From NCBI GenBank assembly GCA_001664505.1, contig CP011806.1, positions 4,428,926 through 4,492,925 of the forward strand: a DNA stretch of 64,000 nt, in the 5' to 3' direction. The translations under genes and the position numbers were made by a program. The stretch comes from Acidobacteria bacterium Mor1. GTDB lineage: Bacteria; Acidobacteriota; Polarisedimenticolia; Polarisedimenticolales; Polarisedimenticolaceae. Below, in pieces: positions 1 to 9,300 of the stretch (position 1 is its first letter; each line of letters begins with the position of its first letter). The notes below the pieces were generated by a model. The model did not search any database. It was not told the origin of the DNA and saw nothing but the letters and a program-made list of their open reading frames with translations.

Positions 1-1
1 T

Positions 2-655
2 GGCCGGGTCATCGTCGACGGCACCACGGCACAGGTGGAGTCGACCCTGGCGGTCGCCGACTCGCTGCGCATCGCCGATACGGTGTTCCGCCACGTCGTG
101 TTCATCGTGGTACCCGACCAGGCGCTGACCTTTCCCAGCGCGGACTATCGCATCGACCTGATTCTGGGGCTGCCGGTGATCCTGGAGCTCGGGCGGATCC
201 AGGTTGACGAGGGAAGCCGATTGACCTTCGGTTCCTCGTCCCGGCTGCCGGCGGCGGAACCGAATCTGCTGCTCTCGGGTTGGCAGACCATCGTGCTGGC
301 TCACTCGGGTTCCTTCGACGAGCCGCTGCGCCTGATGCTGGATACCGGAGCTCGCCGCTCTCAACTGATGCAGCGCGCCCGTGTCGACTTCCCCGGGTTG
401 ATCCGGGTGGCCGGTTCCGAGCGTCGAGCGCGGGCCGGCGCCGGAGGAGAGGTTTCCGAAGAGGTCGAAGTCGTCTCGCGGCTCTCCATCGAACTGGGGA
501 ACGCAGCATCGGTCCTGCGAGATCTGTCGATTCTCGCCGACGACGGGACGAACCGGCACGGAGTCCTCGGGCAGGACGCCCTTCACCTGCGTCACCGGGT
601 CGTGCTCGACTTCGAGGCGATGCGTATCGAGCTGAGTGAGTGCTCCGGAAGCTAG
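2..655 (+). CDS. Retropepsin-like aspartic protease, 5' end outside the window
   Basis: The frame is open from base 2, so the gene begins upstream and the GTG at 35 is an internal codon. The visible part holds the end of one retropepsin lobe (ILGLPV around bases 161-178) and a complete second lobe with the catalytic motif LMLDTGA (Asp-Thr-Gly at 341-349) and a GVLGQDAL segment near the C-terminus. Two-lobed bacterial retropepsin-like proteins supply one catalytic Asp per lobe, so the first DTG should lie just off-window. Substrate and location are unknown because any signal peptide is off-window. It runs tail to tail with the secreted protease gene that follows. Confidence 0.8.
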   Translation, partial: GRVIVDGTTAQVESTLAVADSLRIADTVFRHVVFIVVPDQALTFPSADYRIDLILGLPVILELGRIQVDEGSRLTFGSSSRLPAAEPNLLLSGWQTIVLAHSGSFDEPLRLMLDTGARRSQLMQRARVDFPGLIRVAGSERRARAGAGGEVSEEVEVVSRLSIELGNAASVLRDLSILADDGTNRHGVLGQDALHLRHRVVLDFEAMRIELSECSGS

Positions 656-686
656 GCTCGCTCAGGGGCGCTCCGGAAAGACAAAG

Positions 687-716
687 GGCCGGGAGCCGCC
701 GTAGCGACTCCCGGCC
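687..716 (-). terminator. Hairpin terminator between convergent genes
   Basis: Nine-base perfect stem GGCCGGGAG/CTCCCGGCC (687-695 with 708-716). On the minus strand it is followed by CTTTGTCTTT, so it best serves the secreted protease gene ending at 741; it may act in both directions. Confidence 0.6.
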
Positions 717-740
717 GAGGAGGAAGGACTCTGGTGCGGG

Positions 741-2009
741 TCAGCAGCCGCTGACGCAGGTCTGGAGCGATCCCAGCTCGCCGAAGACCTCACCGATGGC
801 GCTGAAGGTGCCGCCGCTACCCCAGTGGATGCCGTAGAGCTCGACGTTGTTGCCGCCGGTGCGGACGAACACGGCTGAGCCGCTGTCGCCGCCGGCGCTG
901 GCGTAAGCCGCCTGATTCTGACAGAGCATCACGCGGTTGGTGCCGTTGGCGCGCACGTTCACGCAGGTGCGGGTCACGTTGCCGCGGGTCCAGCCGGTCG
1001 TACGCCCGACCTTGTTGACCAGGGTGCCGGAGAAGATCGGCGCCCAGCGTTCGGCGGTGATGCGGAACTCACGGTTGAGACTATCGCCCAGGCTCCCGCC
1101 CAGGGCGTTGGGGCGGCGAATGATCCCGCGGCGTTGATTCCCGCCGTTGCGGTAGTCGATCCAGGCGGCATCACTCCGTCGGCAGACGCGACCGGAGGGG
1201 CAGCCGTTCCACCAGCCGCTGAAGAGCGCCGGGTCGATCCTCTCATCGGCGATGGTGTTGAAACTCTGGGCGTCCTGCCGGAAGTTGGTGTCCTGATCGA
1301 CGCCGAAGGCGGGGGTGCAGTGGGCGTTGGTCACGAAACCGTTGAGGCCGTTGCGCCGGGCGTTGAACCCCAGGGTGCAGGTGCCTCCCGCCGAGCCGAT
1401 CTCGTAGCCGCCTAGAATCGGCCGTTCGATGTCCCTGAGCGTCTCCGCCTGTACGGGTTCGACTACTTCCAGGGTGATCATGGCCCGGGGAACTCCGGCG
1501 GTGTGTAGCTGCTCTTCAGCCCACTGCATCGCCCGTTCATCGGTGACGCCGATGTGAATGCGGTTGGCGCGTTCGTCGATGTCGGTCAGCACGATGCCGT
1601 CGTTGGACATCAACTGCACGGCACGGGGAAAGTGGTGGGTCAGGTCGTCGTAGGTGAAATCGGCCGCCTGGACGTTGAGCGTCCGTCCTGCCAGAACTTC
1701 TTCACCAAAGACGCGAGCGATGGCCGGCCCCGCGAGCTGCCGGTCGACGTCGTCGGCCAGGTAGAGAGTCAGCGCGTTGTCGGCATCGATGAACATCCCG
1801 CCGAAGGAGGGGAGTTCCAGCGACAGCTCGGCGAACTTGGCTTCGATGGTGATCGGTGTGACCGGAGCCGCCTCGACTGCGTCCGGGTTTTCGTCGGCGG
1901 CAAGGTCTTGTGCGGGAAGGTTCTGGTCGCCGGTCGGCAGCATCTGCGCGAAGGAAGGGGTGAGGGCGGTCAGGGCAACGACGGAAGCGATCACGAAATT
2001 GCGGAACAT
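741..2009 (-). CDS. Secreted trypsin-fold (S1) serine protease with pro-region
   Basis: The start chosen is the ATG at 2009 (MFRNFVIAS), because a typical signal peptide ending in PSFAQ follows it and AGAAAG lies just upstream; the frame is also open to 2066. The first ~200 residues look like a pro-region. The catalytic domain begins near ILGGYEIG and shows TNAHC (His230), SDAAW (Asp280, the likely acid) and GGDSGSAVF (Ser376), so the triad appears complete. The arrangement resembles the streptogrisin/alpha-lytic type of extracellular bacterial protease, in which the pro-region aids folding. Cys residues around 211-231 and near the C-terminus suggest disulfides. Specificity cannot be read. 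Secreted product expected; a strong hairpin lies in its leader at 2058-2088. Confidence 0.85.
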   Translation of the reverse strand: MFRNFVIASVVALTALTPSFAQMLPTGDQNLPAQDLAADENPDAVEAAPVTPITIEAKFAELSLELPSFGGMFIDADNALTLYLADDVDRQLAGPAIARVFGEEVLAGRTLNVQAADFTYDDLTHHFPRAVQLMSNDGIVLTDIDERANRIHIGVTDERAMQWAEEQLHTAGVPRAMITLEVVEPVQAETLRDIERPILGGYEIGSAGGTCTLGFNARRNGLNGFVTNAHCTPAFGVDQDTNFRQDAQSFNTIADERIDPALFSGWWNGCPSGRVCRRSDAAWIDYRNGGNQRRGIIRRPNALGGSLGDSLNREFRITAERWAPIFSGTLVNKVGRTTGWTRGNVTRTCVNVRANGTNRVMLCQNQAAYASAGGDSGSAVFVRTGGNNVELYGIHWGSGGTFSAIGEVFGELGSLQTCVSGC

Positions 2010-2057
2010 CTTTCTTTCTCCAGGGTCTAGTGCTGACATCCGATCCGCTTGCCTGGG

Positions 2058-2088
2058 GAGAGCCACGACGTGTGCCTGTCGTGGTCTC
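2058..2088 (-). other. Strong inverted repeat in the leader of the secreted protease
   Basis: GAGAGCCACGAC (2058-2069) pairs with GTCGTGGTCTC (2078-2088) with one bulged base and an 8-base loop. It lies about 50-80 bases upstream of the ATG at 2009 and is not followed by a T-run, so it is more likely an mRNA leader structure than a terminator. Function unknown. Confidence 0.4.
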
Positions 2089-2174
2089 GCCGTATTTGCA
2101 GATCAAGACGCACCGGTCCCTGGAGACTCCTCACAAAAAAATCCGCTGAGAGAAAAACTTCCGCTGGAGCCGCG

Positions 2175-2792
2175 TCAGCCCATATGTAACGCGAAGTTGA
2201 TCGTGCCGGCGAGCCAGATGCCGAACCCGATCGCCACCTGCCAGCGCACTCGGCGGGCATGCCAGACGAACAGCCCGAAGAACAGCAGGTAGGTCAGCAA
2301 CCAGAAAGGCTCTACACCCTTCCCGATCAGATGCCCCAGGCTGCGACTGATAGCCGGCTCCATCAGCATGAACGTACCGAACAGGATGTCGGACCTGTGC
2401 TCCTGCGGGTTTCGTTTTCTCACGGCGAAACCCCGGGCGATCAGCAGAGTGCCGTAGGCCAGGCAGGCCATGTTGAGCAGCGTCAGCGGCGCGATGCTTC
2501 CGGTCTCGATGTATCGGGTGACGTAGAGATAGATGGTGGTCACCAGGAACGCGGGATAGACCACGAGACCGGAGAGGCCCAGGGTCATGTGGAGTCCCGG
2601 GCGGCCGCGCCGGACCAGCGAGGCCTGGGCCAGGAGCAGGCTGAACCAGGTGAAGGCGAAGAACGCATGGATCAGGATGCCCGGTTCGGAGTTGCTCTCC
2701 TGCCCGACGTCGGTCAACCAGTTATCCGAGAAACCGAACACCATCAGGCCCCAGAATGTCAGGCTGATGATGAAGTGGAAGTGTTTTCTCAA
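2175..2792 (-). CDS. Multi-pass membrane protein of unknown function
   Basis: The 205-residue protein has about six hydrophobic segments (near residues 5-22, 40-58, 70-92, 102-122, 160-178 and 185-203) and little else. A TTG start at 2792 is supported by GGAGAAGGGG upstream. A short polar stretch with KRNPQEHRSD sits between segments 4 and 5, in front of LMEPAISRSLGH; this resembles small uncharacterised membrane proteins of soil and marine bacteria, but I cannot name a family with confidence. It lies upstream of the secreted protease on the same strand with a 165-base gap, so co-transcription is possible but not shown. Confidence 0.7.
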   Translation of the reverse strand: MRKHFHFIISLTFWGLMVFGFSDNWLTDVGQESNSEPGILIHAFFAFTWFSLLLAQASLVRRGRPGLHMTLGLSGLVVYPAFLVTTIYLYVTRYIETGSIAPLTLLNMACLAYGTLLIARGFAVRKRNPQEHRSDILFGTFMLMEPAISRSLGHLIGKGVEPFWLLTYLLFFGLFVWHARRVRWQVAIGFGIWLAGTINFALHMG

Positions 2793-2881
2793 GGCCGGCC
2801 CCTTCTCCGCCGCAGCGCGGTATTCGTTCTACACGGAGGAGTCCAGGGAAGTAACGGAGGCTGCGGCAAAGGGCCCGGGAC

Positions 2882-3265
2882 TCAGCGGTAGCCGAAGATC
2901 TTGAGCGCTCCGGCGGTCAGTTCCAGCGGGAATTGTCCCGCCTCGCCCAGGGCGTCGCGCAGGGCCCCGATGTCCTGGATGGCGGTGTCCATCGGTGCGT
3001 TCGGATAGGGGAGATACAGCACCTCGCGGGGCATCTCGATCCACTCGATGGCCTTGTATTCGACCGGCCCGTTGAGACAACCGTCGACGGCGCTCTCGCG
3101 GATGTCACGGCCCAGATCGGAGAACGACACGTGAGTCGTGACCTCTTCGCCCACGAGTTTCCAGCTGGAGACCCAGACCGAATCATGATGCTCCAGGCGC
3201 ACCTGGAAGAACTTGCGCCACGCGCCGTTGGACATCAGCGGCGTGGGGTTGGATTCGGAACTCAT
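2882..3265 (-). CDS. Small hypothetical protein, DUF6678-like
   Basis: This 127-residue soluble protein contains SNGAWRKFF near the N-terminus, YKAIEWIEMP in the middle and LKIFGYR at the very end. That order (W-R near the start, an IEWIE strand, and a terminal I-GYR) recalls the DUF6678 family as I remember it; this assignment is tentative. There is no signal peptide or membrane segment, so a cytoplasmic location is likely. It lies 21 bases downstream of the oxidoreductase gene on the same strand, so both may belong to one transcript that starts at 5246. No function is known for the family. Confidence 0.7.
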   Translation of the reverse strand: MSSESNPTPLMSNGAWRKFFQVRLEHHDSVWVSSWKLVGEEVTTHVSFSDLGRDIRESAVDGCLNGPVEYKAIEWIEMPREVLYLPYPNAPMDTAIQDIGALRDALGEAGQFPLELTAGALKIFGYR

Positions 3266-3286
3266 GCCTCAAGCATAGCGCCCCGG

Positions 3287-4546
3287 CTACGAACGCCGGG
3301 CAGGTTCCTCGACGGCGAAGGTCACTCCGGCATGCCGTGCCAGCCGCGGCCGTAGCGCATCGGCCATACAGGACGCGGGGGTCCAGGAGCCCCCGCCGAC
3401 CGGCAGGGTGTCTCCATCGATAGCCAGGCAGGCCGCACTCTCACCCAGCATTCGGGAGGTCGCGCCGTACCCCGGGTCCCGTTCGCCGTCGATTCGCACC
3501 CGCACCTGCTGTTCCCCGGCTGTGCCGACAACGACGATCTTGAACAGCCCCTTCTCCCGCTGTTCCCGGTCCGGGCCCTCACCGGGCTGGGGCAGCACGA
3601 ATCGATTCAGCAGCGCTCGAGTCGGCGGGAATGCCACCCCGGCCATGAAGCCGGTCAGGCCGGCGGTGGCGCTGAGTGCGCGGAAGTACCCGGCCGGTCC
3701 ACGGCCGGTGCATATCGCCTCGCGATAGCGCAGCCCGCGGCCGTAGGCGTCGCCGTTCAACGCGTTGCTGCGGTGCACGATCTTCTCGTCGACGGCGGCC
3801 ATCACGTAGGGGGCGGTCCAGGAGCCCAGGTCCTCATCCCAAGACGGGCCCCGCTGGGTCACCTGCCGGGGGCGCCTATCGGTGTCCGGCGCGATCGAGT
3901 AGGGGTTGGCCAGAATTCGGCGGATGCTTCGATCCTGTTTCACCTCGTCGAAGACGTGGAGCAGGCTGGCCACGGTACCGCCGCTGAAGGTGCCCTTGAT
4001 CCGGCGGACCAGGTACTTGATCTCGTCGCAGGCGCGGCCGTGGCGATCCTGCATCGCCTGACTGGCCAGCCGGCAACCGAGGTCCGCCGGGATCGAATCG
4101 AAGCCACAGCAGTGGACCAGCCGTGCGCCGGACTGCCGGGCGGTCTCCTCGTGCCGGTCGATCATGCGCCGGACCCACTGGATCTCGCCGGTGATATCGG
4201 CGTAGTGGGTGCCGTGTTCGGCGCAGGCGGCGACCAGGGCGTCTCCATACCTGGCAAAGGGGCCGACGGTCGAGCAGACCACCCTGGCCCGCCGGACCAT
4301 CGCGGTCAGAGATCCGGCGTCGTGGCTGTCCGCGATCAGCAGGGGAATCTCGGCGCCGCCTTCACCCAGATCCCGGCGCACCTGCTCCAGTTTCTCCCGG
4401 TTGCGGCCGGCCATCGCCCAGCGTAGATCGCTCTCCGGCGGGTAGCGCTTCGACAGGTGCTCGGCGACCAGCCGACCGGTGAACCCGCTGGCGCCCCAGA
4501 CCACCACATCGAACTCGCGGGATGCGCCGCCGGCCAAGCTAGGCAC
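3287..4546 (-). CDS. Saccharopine dehydrogenase-like / trans-acting enoyl reductase family oxidoreductase
   Basis: Residues 12-40 form a Rossmann nucleotide-binding motif, VVVWGASGFTGRL (G18, G21, G24), followed by WAMAGRNREKLE, which is characteristic of the saccharopine-dehydrogenase N-terminal domain. The later CGFDSIPADLG and FSGGT segments are typical of the branch that includes the mycobacterial trans-acting enoyl reductases (Rv2449c type). The family reduces or rearranges acyl or amino acid substrates with NAD(P)H; the substrate here is unknown. The GTG start at 4546 overlaps the preceding gene by 8 bases, which suggests translational coupling. Length (419 residues) is normal for the family. 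Confidence 0.8.
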   Translation of the reverse strand: MPSLAGGASREFDVVVWGASGFTGRLVAEHLSKRYPPESDLRWAMAGRNREKLEQVRRDLGEGGAEIPLLIADSHDAGSLTAMVRRARVVCSTVGPFARYGDALVAACAEHGTHYADITGEIQWVRRMIDRHEETARQSGARLVHCCGFDSIPADLGCRLASQAMQDRHGRACDEIKYLVRRIKGTFSGGTVASLLHVFDEVKQDRSIRRILANPYSIAPDTDRRPRQVTQRGPSWDEDLGSWTAPYVMAAVDEKIVHRSNALNGDAYGRGLRYREAICTGRGPAGYFRALSATAGLTGFMAGVAFPPTRALLNRFVLPQPGEGPDREQREKGLFKIVVVGTAGEQQVRVRIDGERDPGYGATSRMLGESAACLAIDGDTLPVGGGSWTPASCMADALRPRLARHAGVTFAVEEPARRS

Positions 4547-5246
4547 CTCGGGGCAGCAGCATGATCTTCTGCCAGACCTTGCGAGCGAGCCCGTTGGTCA
4601 GCGTTTCCAGTTCGGTGACCGCGGCCACCGCCTCGGGGTCGTCGAAATCCTGGACGTAGCAGAACCCGACCTTGCTCACGAGGCTCAACAGCTCCGACGC
4701 GTAGTCCAGGTAGCGGCCCAGGTCGTAGGGGCGCATGGTGCGCTCGGGGCTATGGGCGGTGTCGGCGCCCCCCTCGACCAGCAGCACCGTCGGATCCTTG
4801 GTCAGCTGGTGCATGTCGATCACGTGGGCCAGTGAACGCAGCCGGTTGATCGATTCGATGACCCGGCGGCGCTTGCGCCGGTTCTCGAGAGAGAAGAGGA
4901 AGATCACCGCGGCGCCGATCAGGATCACGTCGTTGAGGATCGACTCGACGATACCCACGAGCTCCGCCAGGGTCAGGCCCTCGTGGCCGAGCTCGGTGGT
5001 CGCCAATCCGATCCCGAGCACCAGCACCACGGCGGTGATGAAGAAGATCACGCCGCTGCGCAGCACCCAGTTGGGGCGCTCGATGTAGCGCAGATCGCTC
5101 TCGATGGTGGCGGCGACCGCTTCCAACTCGCCGGCGACGGCCAGCAGCCCACCGGCCGGGAAGCGGTCGGCAATGCGCTGTTCCAACCGGCGAATGGTCG
5201 CCAGCACCTTGGCCCGATCGAGGCTGTCGCGGATCGGGGTGCTCAC
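4539..5246 (-). CDS. Two-TM membrane protein of unknown function
   Basis: The 235-residue protein starts at a GTG. An N-terminal amphipathic region of about 55 residues is followed by two hydrophobic segments (about residues 61-86 and 97-120), then a basic stretch ENRRKRRRV and a cytoplasmic-looking C-terminal half of about 110 residues. The C-terminal half is rich in predicted helix and has no motif I recognise. The end of the gene overlaps the start of the oxidoreductase gene by 8 bases, so the two are very likely co-expressed. The topology suggests a membrane-anchored scaffold or sensor, but this is inference only. Confidence 0.7.
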   Translation of the reverse strand: MSTPIRDSLDRAKVLATIRRLEQRIADRFPAGGLLAVAGELEAVAATIESDLRYIERPNWVLRSGVIFFITAVVLVLGIGLATTELGHEGLTLAELVGIVESILNDVILIGAAVIFLFSLENRRKRRRVIESINRLRSLAHVIDMHQLTKDPTVLLVEGGADTAHSPERTMRPYDLGRYLDYASELLSLVSKVGFCYVQDFDDPEAVAAVTELETLTNGLARKVWQKIMLLPRGA

Positions 5247-5318
5247 GGTCTGCGTCGGCTCACGCTACGAACCTCCTGGTCCGCAGCAGTCTGCCACAGA
5301 TCGAGCGCTGCAACGCGG

Positions 5319-5723
5319 CTAGCCGGCGTCTCCCAACGGTTGCCGCGTGAGTTGCCGTGCGCGCAACTCCGCGCCGATCAGAAGCCCCAGCGCTAGCGTC
5401 GCGCCGGCGGTGATCGTGACCCAGACCGGATCGCTGTCGAGGCCCTTGACCAGAATCCAGGTGGTATCGAAGGCGATGATGCCGATCATCGCCAGGGCGT
5501 GAAGACGCGGGGCCTTGCCGGCGATGCGCGTGCCGACGTATCCGCCCAGCACGGCGGAGGCGACGCTGACGACGGCGGCCAGGGCCAGCACGGCGCCGGT
5601 GGATTCCCGCCAGGTCACCCCCCCGAGGGCCATGTCGACGACGGTGATCATCACGACCACGATCACGAAATAGGCGCCGATGACGCCGGCGACGCTGCGG
5701 CAGAGAGACCATAAAGTGCGCAT
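5319..5723 (-). CDS. Small four-TM membrane protein
   Basis: The 134-residue product has four hydrophobic segments (about 8-30, 42-66, 75-93 and 98-118) with a Gly-rich GGYVGTRIAGKAP loop between segments 2 and 3. GGAGGAATACCGCAA upstream of the ATG at 5723 gives a good ribosome binding site. The GGYVGTRIAG loop is like that found in small uncharacterised integral membrane proteins, and I assign no function. It is divergent from the thioredoxin-fold gene that starts at 5846, and the two share about 120 bases of upstream sequence. Confidence 0.65.
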   Translation of the reverse strand: MRTLWSLCRSVAGVIGAYFVIVVVMITVVDMALGGVTWRESTGAVLALAAVVSVASAVLGGYVGTRIAGKAPRLHALAMIGIIAFDTTWILVKGLDSDPVWVTITAGATLALGLLIGAELRARQLTRQPLGDAG

Positions 5724-5845
5724 TTGCGGTATTCCTCCGGGAAAGCTGGACGGATTCCGGTTTCCCCGGTAGATACGAAGAGACGGGTCCGCGGTTTCCG
5801 CGACCTTCCGGAATAGGCCCGGGCGCCCAGGAGGTTTTCGAGGAC

Positions 5846-6247
5846 ATGGAATTCCTCAAGAAGAACCGCATTCCGCTGGCGATCGTTTTCGTCGTCGTGG
5901 TTGCCTGGAGCTTCCTCCGGACCCCGGCCACCCCGATCGCCTCGGTGGAAGAACTTGACGCGCGCCTCTCCACCGGCCGGCCCGTGGTGTTGGAGTTCTT
6001 CGCCAACACGTGAATGGCCTGCCTCGTGGCCAAGCCCATCGTGAATGGGATCGAGAAAGACCTGAAAGGAACGGCGGAGGTGATCCGCCTGAATCTGCTC
6101 GGCGACGTCGGCCAGGAAGCGGCGCGGCGTTACCGGGTATCCAGCGTGCCGGCCACGGTGTTGATCGCCCCCGACGGACAGGTGGCGCTCCGCCAGATCG
6201 GCATGCCCGACCGGGGAGAATTCGTCTCCAAGGCCCGGGCATTCTGA
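5846..6247 (+). CDS. Membrane-anchored thioredoxin with in-frame TGA: candidate selenoprotein (UxxC)
   Basis: The frame opens at ATG 5846 (AGGAGG 11 bases upstream) and reads 55 codons to TGA at 6011-6013, then continues in the same frame for 77 more codons to a TGA at 6245. Residues 9-24 are a hydrophobic anchor. VVLEFFANT then precedes the TGA, and MACLVAKP follows it. This is exactly where thioredoxins have their first active-site Cys, so the motif reads U-M-A-C with Cys59 intact. Further on, VSSVPATVLIAPDG is the cis-Pro loop. Both halves look normal, which argues against a decayed gene. Reading through would give 133 residues, normal for an anchored thioredoxin. Selenocysteine is my preferred reading; a TGC-to-TGA mutation or base error is the alternative. 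Confidence 0.7.
6011..6049 (+). promoter_or_regulatory. Candidate bacterial SECIS region after the in-frame TGA
   Basis: Two short stem-loops follow the TGA: TGGCC/GGCCA (6015-6019 with 6028-6032, loop TGCCTCGT) and CCCAT/ATGGG (6035-6039 with 6045-6049, loop CGTGA). The second places its loop 26 bases past the TGA with a G in the first two loop bases, as I recall for bacterial SECIS elements. Pairing was judged by eye and the stems are short. Confidence 0.4.
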
Positions 6248-6398
6248 CCGGTTGCTCGACCGGGCCCCCTGAAGCGATTCCGCTTCCCCGGTCGCAGGCG
6301 GTCGGATAGTCTGGTCGGACACGTATCCGGCCAGATCGACATCGAGGTGCATCAGCAGCGTTACCTGGCAAGAAGCGGCGGGCAACAAAGGGGGAGCC

Positions 6399-9300
6399 AT
6401 GCTTCAAATCGCGATGTTCTTGTGGATCTCGGCGGCGACGTTTCCGGTCGACGCAGCGGAGCGAACGGTAGGCTTCGCCGACCGGGTCGCCGCGACCGAC
6501 GACCGGGTCGCCGCGACCGACGACCGGGTCGTCACCTTGGATGACCGGGTCGCGGCGCAACAGGCGATCGATCAGGTCTATCGGAGGTTCACCGTCGGAG
6601 CGGCCGCTATCGACCCGGCACATGCCGAGCAGCGGGCTCGCCGGCGTGTACTCGAAGACCTGCGGCTCAGCCTTGTGGTCGCCGATCAATGGGGCGCGGC
6701 GGTCACCGACGCCGCCCTGCAAGCCGAACTGGAGCGCATCGCCCGGGATACCCGCATGCCGGCCCGGCTCGACGCGGTCTACGGCGCGCTTCATCGTGAC
6801 CCGGTAATGGTCCGCGAGGTGTTCGCCCGATCGGTGCTGGTCCGGCGGCTGGCCCGCCGCTTCTTCAGCGCGGACAGCCGGCTGCAAAACTACGAGAGCT
6901 GGGATACGTGGTGGGCCGCCGCCCGGGATCGCTACGAACCGGAGACGAGCTCGAAGTCAGCCGCGACGTTGGCTCCTTTACCCACGCCGCGCACGCTGGG
7001 GGCCTCGACGGAAGCGGCGGCGTGTGCGCCTGACGACACCTGGACCGAGAGCAGCCTCGACGACCATCCCGATCCGCGTCACGCCCACACCGCAGTGTGG
7101 ACCGGTACCCGCATGATCGTCTGGGGTGGGAGTATCCACAACGATGTCGCCGGCACCGGTGCGATCTACGATCCTTTGACCGACGCCTGGTCGACGATCT
7201 CCAACGTCGGCGCGCCGCGACCTCGTCAGCAGCACACCGCGATCTGGACCGGCAGCGAGATGATCGTCTGGGGCGGCGACGGCTGGACCGACGGCGTCAG
7301 CATCGGTGGCCGTTACGATCCCGTGACCAACACCTGGTCTCCGATGTCCCAGGCCGGAGCGCCCAACGGCCGGCGCAGTCATGCAGCGGTCTGGACCGGT
7401 AGTGAAATGATCGTCTGGGGCGGAGTCCAGACCAACGGCGGGCCTTCGACGTTGCAAACCGGCGGCCGCTACGATCCGGTCAGCGACAGCTGGACCCCGA
7501 CATCCCTCACCGACGCCCCTCCGGCCAGCCAGGGGGCTACCGCGGTCTGGACCGGCAGTGAGATGATCGTCTGGGGAGGATCCGAAGGCCTCTTCAGCGG
7601 CGACGCCCTCAGAAGCGGCGGCCGCTACGACCCGGTCAGCGACAGCTGGACCGCGACGAATCTCGACGGGGCTCCGCTGGCTCGCACCGGCCACAGCGCC
7701 GTCTGGTCCGGCGACGAGATGATCATCTTCGCCGGGATCTCCGCCGGTGGCACCGGTGGCCGCTACGATCCCCAAAGCGACAGCTGGACCGCGACGAGCC
7801 TGCCCAACTTCTTCGGGACCCGCTACAACCACGCCGCCTTCTGGACCGGTAGCGAGATGATCATCTGGGGCGGCGACGGCGGTTCCGGCACCTCCGACGA
7901 ACGGGGGGACGGCGAACTCTACGATCCGCAGACCGATAGCTGGAGCCCTGTCTCGGCACTCGACGCGCCGACGCCGCGCACCCAGGCCGGCGCCGTCTGG
8001 ACCGGCGAGCAACTGATCGTCTGGGGAGGCAGGCACTCGGGACGGGACTACGTCACCGGCGGGCGCTACGACCTGGCCTCGGACAGCTGGACCCCGACCC
8101 ACGTCTCCGACGCGCCGGCCCTGCGTCAGGACCACGCCGCGGTCTGGACCGGAAACGAACTGATCGTCTGGGGTGGCATCGCTCCGGGGCGGCTCCTCTA
8201 TCAGGCGGCGCCTCTGGCCGACGGTGCTCGCTACGATCCGCTGGTCGATACCTGGACGCCGACCAGCGTTGCCGGGGCGCCGACTGCGCGCTACGGCCAC
8301 GAAGCGGTCTGGACCGGTAGCGAGATGGTGCTCTGGGGCGGGATCGACAGCGCCCACACCGATACCGGCGCCCGCTACGATCCGCTGCTCGACCAGTGGT
8401 CCGCCATCACGACCACCGGAGCGCCTGCTGCCCGGGAGCAACATACCGCCACCTGGACCGGCAGCGAGATGGTGGTGTTCGGTGGACAGCTCGATTCCGG
8501 AGACGTGACTTCCACCGGAGCCCGCTACAACCCGGGTACCGACAGCTGGACCAGCCTGCCGACGTTCAACGCTCCCGAGGCGCGACGGCTGCACACCTCG
8601 GTCTGGGCCGATGGGGACGTGATGATCTGGGGTGGCCTGGGCGAGACGACCCGGGACCCGATCGAACTCGACAGCGGTAGCCGCTACAGCACCTCGCTCA
8701 ACGCCTGGATTCGTATTCCTCGCTTCGACGCGCCGGGGCCGCGCTACGGCCACGTCTCGGTCTGGACCGGAAGCGAACTGATCGTCTGGGGCGGCCGCAA
8801 CGATACCGACCAGGCGACCCTGGGGAACGGCGGCCGCTTCGAGCGCAACGCCGGGGTCTGGCAGGCGCTGGACGATGCGGGCGCGCCGGAAGGGCGCCGC
8901 TTTGCATCGGCGGTCTGGACCGACGAGGGCATGTTTGTCTGGGGAGGGGATTCCAGCGATTTCCTCGAACTCAGCAGCGGCGGCCGTTACGACGACGCCA
9001 CCGACAGTTGGAGCGCCAGCTCGTTGCTCGGGGCGCCTCAGGGCCGGCTCGATTCGACCCTGGTCTGGACCGGCGATGCGGCGATCCTCTGGGGTGGTCA
9101 CGTCGGCGGCCATGGATTGAACACCGGCGGCTTCTACGCCGTGGGCAACCCGGATCTCGATGTCGACGGGGTTGCCGACGGTTGCGATTGCGCTCCGTCG
9201 GACCCGGGAGTTTTCGCCGCGCCGGGCGACATCGGAGGCCTCGTCTTCGATAGCGACAAGGAGACGCTCAGCTGGGGCTCCCTGGCGGCGCAATCCGGTT

